From positions 1,860,001 to 1,924,000 of the forward strand of contig NZ_CP080544.1 of assembly GCF_019551435.1 (NCBI RefSeq): DNA of 64,000 nucleotides, in the 5' to 3' direction. Both the position numbers and the translations under genes were made by a program. This document shows positions 60,582-64,000 of this stretch, in pieces. The stretch's first letter is position 1. Each line of letters starts with the position of its first letter. The notes below the pieces were generated by a model, which saw only the letters and a program-made list of their open reading frames with translations, was not told where the DNA came from and searched no databases. The DNA is from Lysobacter soyae (GTDB lineage Bacteria; Pseudomonadota; Gammaproteobacteria; Xanthomonadales; Xanthomonadaceae).

Positions 60582-61802
60582 GCGCTTGGGCAGCGTGAAA
60601 AACAACCAGAGATAGCCGAGCACAGCGGCAACACAGGAGGCTGCGAGAATCGCCAGGACACTGTGATCGAAATTGGCGCCGACTTCGCCGAAGGCCAAGC
60701 CTGAAATAAACAAGCTCATCGTAAAACCGATGCCGCACAAAACGCCCAGACCCAACAAAGCACTGAAGTTGAGATCCGAAGGCAAGCGCGCAATACGGGT
60801 GGTATGACACAATAAGGCGACCGTGACCACGCCGATCGGCTTGCCCAACACGAGACCCACCAACACGCCGAGCGACAGCGGCGTTGCCAGGTCCGCCAAG
60901 CTGAAGTCGGCAATCATGAGTCCGGCATTGACGAATGCAAACAGGGGCAAGATCAAATACGCCACCCATGGATGCAAGATGTGCTCCAGGGACTCGAGCG
61001 GGGTTTGCGACGATGCCGCACGATCCGAATCCGCGCGCGTGTGCGGGATGCACAAGCCGGTGACTACACCGGCCAAGGTGGCATGGACACCGGATTTCAA
61101 GACGCACACCCAAACCACACAACCGAGAATCAAGTACGGCGTGATGGCACGGACGCCGCAACGATTGAGCACGATCATGGTGGCCACGGCGATGGCGGCA
61201 AAGCCCAACGCCAGCATGGAGAGCTCGTTGGTATAGAAAATGGCGATGATCAAAATCGCCACCAGGTCGTCGATCACCGCGATGGCCGACAGCAGCACCT
61301 TCATGCTGTTCGGCACGCGCGAACCCAACAAGGACAACACGCCCAGCGCAAAGGCGATGTCCGTCGCGGTGGGAATGGCCCAACCTCGCATCAGCGCCGC
61401 ATCACCGCGATTGAATGCCGTGTAGATCAATGCCGGCACGGCGACACCGCCTGCCGCACACATCAGCGGCAAGACCAATTGGCCCTTCTTCGACAATTGT
61501 CCGGAAATGGCCTCACGTTTGATTTCGAGGGCCACCAAGAGAAAAAAGACCGCCATCAAGCCATCGTTGATCCACAACAACATCGGCTTGGCGATATCGA
61601 GCGAACCCACCCGGATCTGCAACGGCATTTCACGGAAGTGTTCGTAAAACTGCTCAAGCGGTGAATTCGCACAAATCAATGCAAGCAACGCCGCGCCGAT
61701 CAACAAAATGCCGCCGGCCGCCTCAAGGCGTAGAAAATCTGCCGCCAATCGGGCTGCGCGTTGGGCGAGACGGGTTTCGTTGCCTGCGTTTTTCTGTTCC
61801 AT
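60573..61802 (-). CDS. nhaA: Na+/H+ antiporter NhaA
   Basis: 409-residue sodium/proton exchanger. The catalytic Asp pair is in SAIAVIDDLVAILIIAIFY (E. coli Asp163/164 region). WINDGLMAVFFLLVALEIKREAISG, AIPTATDIAFALGVLSLLG and FCGIGFTMSLFIS-like LGVLCGIGFTMSLFI are typical. About twelve helices. ATG 61802. Role: sodium and pH homeostasis. Confidence 0.94.
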   Translation of the reverse strand: MEQKNAGNETRLAQRAARLAADFLRLEAAGGILLIGAALLALICANSPLEQFYEHFREMPLQIRVGSLDIAKPMLLWINDGLMAVFFLLVALEIKREAISGQLSKKGQLVLPLMCAAGGVAVPALIYTAFNRGDAALMRGWAIPTATDIAFALGVLSLLGSRVPNSMKVLLSAIAVIDDLVAILIIAIFYTNELSMLALGFAAIAVATMIVLNRCGVRAITPYLILGCVVWVCVLKSGVHATLAGVVTGLCIPHTRADSDRAASSQTPLESLEHILHPWVAYLILPLFAFVNAGLMIADFSLADLATPLSLGVLVGLVLGKPIGVVTVALLCHTTRIARLPSDLNFSALLGLGVLCGIGFTMSLFISGLAFGEVGANFDHSVLAILAASCVAAVLGYLWLFFTLPKRSA

Positions 61803-61931
61803 CCAGCTTCCTATGCTTTTGTGCGCTTCGTCACAGATGCCATATCAAAATTGAAACTGCGAAAGTTTCGTAATCGCACTGTCACCGCCTTCCTCAAGAG
61901 TACCGGTTGTTTTCAGAAGGCAGTGGCCATT

Positions 61932-62693
61932 ATGCAATTGCACAAGACCTCGCTTGCTAAAGAAGTGTTGGCGCGTCACGGTGCCGAGCTGTCTCAAGCG
62001 CAGCGGCGGGTGCTGATCCTCTGTGATGGTGAGCGCTCGATCGACCGCATCGTCGGCATGCTCGGAATGGGCGCCCTCGCGGATATCGACGGCCTGGTGA
62101 AGCAGGGGTTCCTTTCCCACGATGCGCAAAGTGCCGGCGAACAGATTCGTAGCCGCCCCGAAAACGGCGTCAAGCAACTGCTCGGCTCACTGCGCAGCAA
62201 ACGCGATGAAGTCGCCAAACAGGTGTCCTTGGCGACCGAGTCCATCGCACAAGCCCGCGCAGCGAAATCCGCCACGACCGTCACCACGCTGATCGATTCT
62301 GCGCATTCCACGCCCGCACCAGCAGCAACCGCGCCCGTGAACACCACGCGCCCTGCGCAACGCCGTTCCATTGCGGCGGCGAAAATGTACATGGTGGACA
62401 TGCTGCAACTGCAACGCGACATGCACGCGTCTTCCATCGCGGTCGAAATGCAGACGACCACGCAGGAAGACGAATTGGTGGACGCGATGATTGCCGGCAT
62501 GTGTTTCATCCACGGTCACACCAAAGTCAGCATGGCGGTGCGCGTCGCGGAACGTCTGATGGAAGTTTTGCCTGAAGCACATGTGGATCGCGTCAATGCA
62601 GCTTGGGTCGCCTTGAATGCGCAGGATGTTGATGCCGCGGCCGCGATGTCTGCGACCGCAACGCTGGCGACTCAGGCACAGCCTTCGACGTAA
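61932..62693 (+). CDS. Uncharacterised protein, winged-helix-like N-terminus
   Basis: 253 residues from ATG 61932. The N-terminal part (about 1-65, LSQAQRRVLILCDGERSIDRIVGMLGMG ... DGLVKQGFLSHD) looks like a small helical or winged-helix domain seen in putative regulators. An Ala/Thr/Pro-rich middle is followed by a helical C-terminal half (KMYMVDMLQLQRDMHAS ... VSMAVRVAERLMEVLPE). No enzyme motif. Divergent from nhaA. Its last 22 bases overlap the convergent lipoprotein gene. Function unknown. Confidence 0.7.
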   Translation: MQLHKTSLAKEVLARHGAELSQAQRRVLILCDGERSIDRIVGMLGMGALADIDGLVKQGFLSHDAQSAGEQIRSRPENGVKQLLGSLRSKRDEVAKQVSLATESIAQARAAKSATTVTTLIDSAHSTPAPAATAPVNTTRPAQRRSIAAAKMYMVDMLQLQRDMHASSIAVEMQTTTQEDELVDAMIAGMCFIHGHTKVSMAVRVAERLMEVLPEAHVDRVNAAWVALNAQDVDAAAAMSATATLATQAQPST

Positions 62694-63304
62694 TCAATCG
62701 CGGGCGGACGCCCCACGCGCCAGTCTTGAACCACACCGGCCTTGTCGGTGGCGAAAATCAAGACGTCGTCACCGTGCTTGATGCGCAGATATTTGCCGTC
62801 TGTGTACTTGTGCGGTTGAACGTCGATGGTCTTGCCGTACATGGACTCGATGTCGGCCATGGAAGCGCCGACTTTGCCGCCACCGGGCGCGACTTCTTTT
62901 GCACTCTCGGTGCTGTAGCGGGCGAATTTTCCGTCAACGAACATGAAGGCCAATGCCGCGCTGGTCTTCGCGGATTTCGGCATGAGGTGGAAGCAGGCCG
63001 GATCTTCCTTCAAGTTTTTCAACTCACCGCCCCACGCGCGGGTAAACGCGGCTTCGTCCATTCCGAAACGCGTATCGCCATAGCCACCCCATTGGGCCAG
63101 GCCTCGCGCCTCCGGTTCGGCGGGCGCCGGTGCGGGCGTGCTGTCTGCCGGAGGGAGATCTGATGCAGGTGTTGAATCCTGCGCATTGACCGGTGGGGTC
63201 GACGTCGCCGGTGACGGGGTGGCATCCGAGGTCGGTGCCGGGGCTTGGGGTTGCGTGCATGCCGCAAGGGCGGAAACCAAGGTGGCAAGAATCAGTCGGC
63301 GCAT
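62672..63304 (-). CDS. Lipoprotein of unknown function, Pro/Ala/Ser-rich
   Basis: 210-residue predicted lipoprotein: lipobox SALAAC (Cys16), then a disordered Pro/Ala/Ser/Thr-rich linker (about 17-67). A compact domain follows (about 70-210): WGGYGDTRFGMDEAAFTRAWGG, DPACFHLMPK and a final Cys. One disulfide may form between these Cys residues. ATG 63304 with GGAG upstream. No family recognised. Confidence 0.72.
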   Translation of the reverse strand: MRRLILATLVSALAACTQPQAPAPTSDATPSPATSTPPVNAQDSTPASDLPPADSTPAPAPAEPEARGLAQWGGYGDTRFGMDEAAFTRAWGGELKNLKEDPACFHLMPKSAKTSAALAFMFVDGKFARYSTESAKEVAPGGGKVGASMADIESMYGKTIDVQPHKYTDGKYLRIKHGDDVLIFATDKAGVVQDWRVGRPPAIDYVEGCA

Positions 63305-63350
63305 CGTGCGCTCCTGTGCATGAACTTGCTTACACCTTCGCGGAATGCAC

Positions 63351-63385
63351 ATGAACGGCTTGTCCAGACGGACAAGACCGTTCAT
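63351..63385. other. Stem-loop between hmgA and the lipoprotein gene
   Basis: ATGAACGG-C-TTGTCC pairs with GGACAA-GA-CCGTTCAT, an imperfect 14-bp stem. It lies 14 bases past the hmgA stop and has no T-run on either strand, so it is not a standard terminator. Confidence 0.4.
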
Positions 63386-63398
63386 CTCCGCATCCATG

Positions 63399-64000
63399 TC
63401 AGGCCGGCTTGAAGTGCTTTTCCAAACCCGCCCAGCATTCAATGTATTCGGCTTGGCGATGTGCGGCATCCATCGCCTGCTGCGAAGGACGGATGACATG
63501 GCGCGACTCGAACATGAAGGCCATGGTGTCCCGGATGTAGTCCGGCTTGGTGGTGTCCGCTTGGCTCGCCTTTTCAAAGGTGGCCGCATCCGGGCCGTGA
63601 CCGGTCATGCAGTTATGGATCGAGCAGCCGCCCGGTGCAAAGCCTTCGGCTTTCGCGTCGTAGGCTCCGTGAATCAAGCCCATGCATTCGCTGGCGATAT
63701 TGCGATGGAACCACGGCGGGCGGAAGGTATCTTGCATCGCCAAAATGCGCGGTCCGAACACGACAAAATCGAGATTGCCGACACCCGGCGTATCCGACGG
63801 CGAATGCAGCACGAGGAAAATTGACGGGTCGGGATGATCGAAGCTGATCGAGCCGATCGTATTGAATTTGCGCAAATCGTATTTGTACGGCACATGATTG
63901 CCATGCCAACCGACCACATCCAGCGGTGAGTGGCCGATGTCGGCACGCCACAAGTGGCCTTGGAACTTCGCGACCAGTTCGAAGTCGCCTTCCTGGTCTT
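63399..64000 (-). CDS. hmgA: Homogentisate 1,2-dioxygenase, C-terminal part (cut by window edge)
   Basis: About 200 C-terminal residues of the ring-cleaving dioxygenase of tyrosine degradation. The 5' part lies beyond base 64000. Conserved blocks: [58 protein letters not shown] (iron His/Glu) and [16 protein letters not shown]. Downstream pathway genes maiA and fahA are at 49.7-51.3 kb, so the pathway is split. The frame is open to the window end. Confidence 0.93.
   Translation of the reverse strand, partial: DQEGDFELVAKFQGHLWRADIGHSPLDVVGWHGNHVPYKYDLRKFNTIGSISFDHPDPSIFLVLHSPSDTPGVGNLDFVVFGPRILAMQDTFRPPWFHRNIASECMGLIHGAYDAKAEGFAPGGCSIHNCMTGHGPDAATFEKASQADTTKPDYIRDTMAFMFESRHVIRPSQQAMDAAHRQAEYIECWAGLEKHFKPA

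Overview
The window looks like a chromosomal segment of a gammaproteobacterium of the Xanthomonas/Lysobacter group (Lysobacterales). Four things support this. A Clp-type CRP homologue sits next to speD. An LPS locus is bracketed by etfBA and a cystathionine gamma-synthase/lyase gene, the position known for xanthomonad LPS loci. A succinyl-CoA:3-oxoacid CoA-transferase pair lies beside the rfb genes. Housekeeping proteins (PssA, ValS, SpeD, Coq7, PilU) read as typical for that group. No rRNA, tRNA, CRISPR array, complete IS or prophage was seen. No gap between genes exceeds 300 bases; the longest, 28773-29040, shows nothing recognisable.

Layout. 1-5.7 kb (mostly minus): 5' part of purL, then xerD-dsbC, an RDD membrane protein, and lptF-lptG. 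5.8-10.7 kb (plus): pepA-holC-valS. 10.7-12.4 kb (minus): pssA, a holD-like gene and rimI. 12.4-16 kb: a DUF4124 protein, proS and a ThrE-type exporter. 16-19.5 kb (plus): an Mla-like lipid ABC transport operon (STAS-permease, ATPase, MCE protein, lipoprotein). 19.5-28.8 kb: ETF-quinone oxidoreductase, a minus-strand block (scoA-scoB, a glycosyltransferase, an aldose-epimerase-like gene, and rfbB-rfbA-rfbC without rfbD), then etfB-etfA.

28.8-45.2 kb is the variable surface-polysaccharide island. Its plus-strand half has a lipoprotein, a small SDR, a GtrB-like glycosyltransferase, a GtrA-like flippase, an FAD oxidoreductase and two membrane-associated proteins; this looks like a lipid-linked sugar modification module. 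Its minus-strand half has gmd-rmd (GDP-D-rhamnose), a two-domain glycosyltransferase, a coiled-coil methyltransferase, wzt-wzm, another glycosyltransferase and another methyltransferase; this looks like an ABC-transporter-dependent O-antigen pathway.

45.2-64 kb returns to core genes: transsulfuration (two PLP enzymes), pilU, tyrosine catabolism (maiA-fahA, with hmgA at the far edge), rplM-rpsI, coq7, speD, clp, trpG, rpe, purC, a DUF962 protein, a DMT transporter, nhaA and two uncharacterised genes.

The most unusual signal is a family of about 50-bp double-hairpin repeats. There are five copies at four loci. Three of the copies lie in frame inside protein genes (one in valS, an inverted pair in the holD-like gene), and those facing the same way are read in the same phase. 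A separate 90-bp element with perfect 30-bp inverted arms lies between coq7 and speD.
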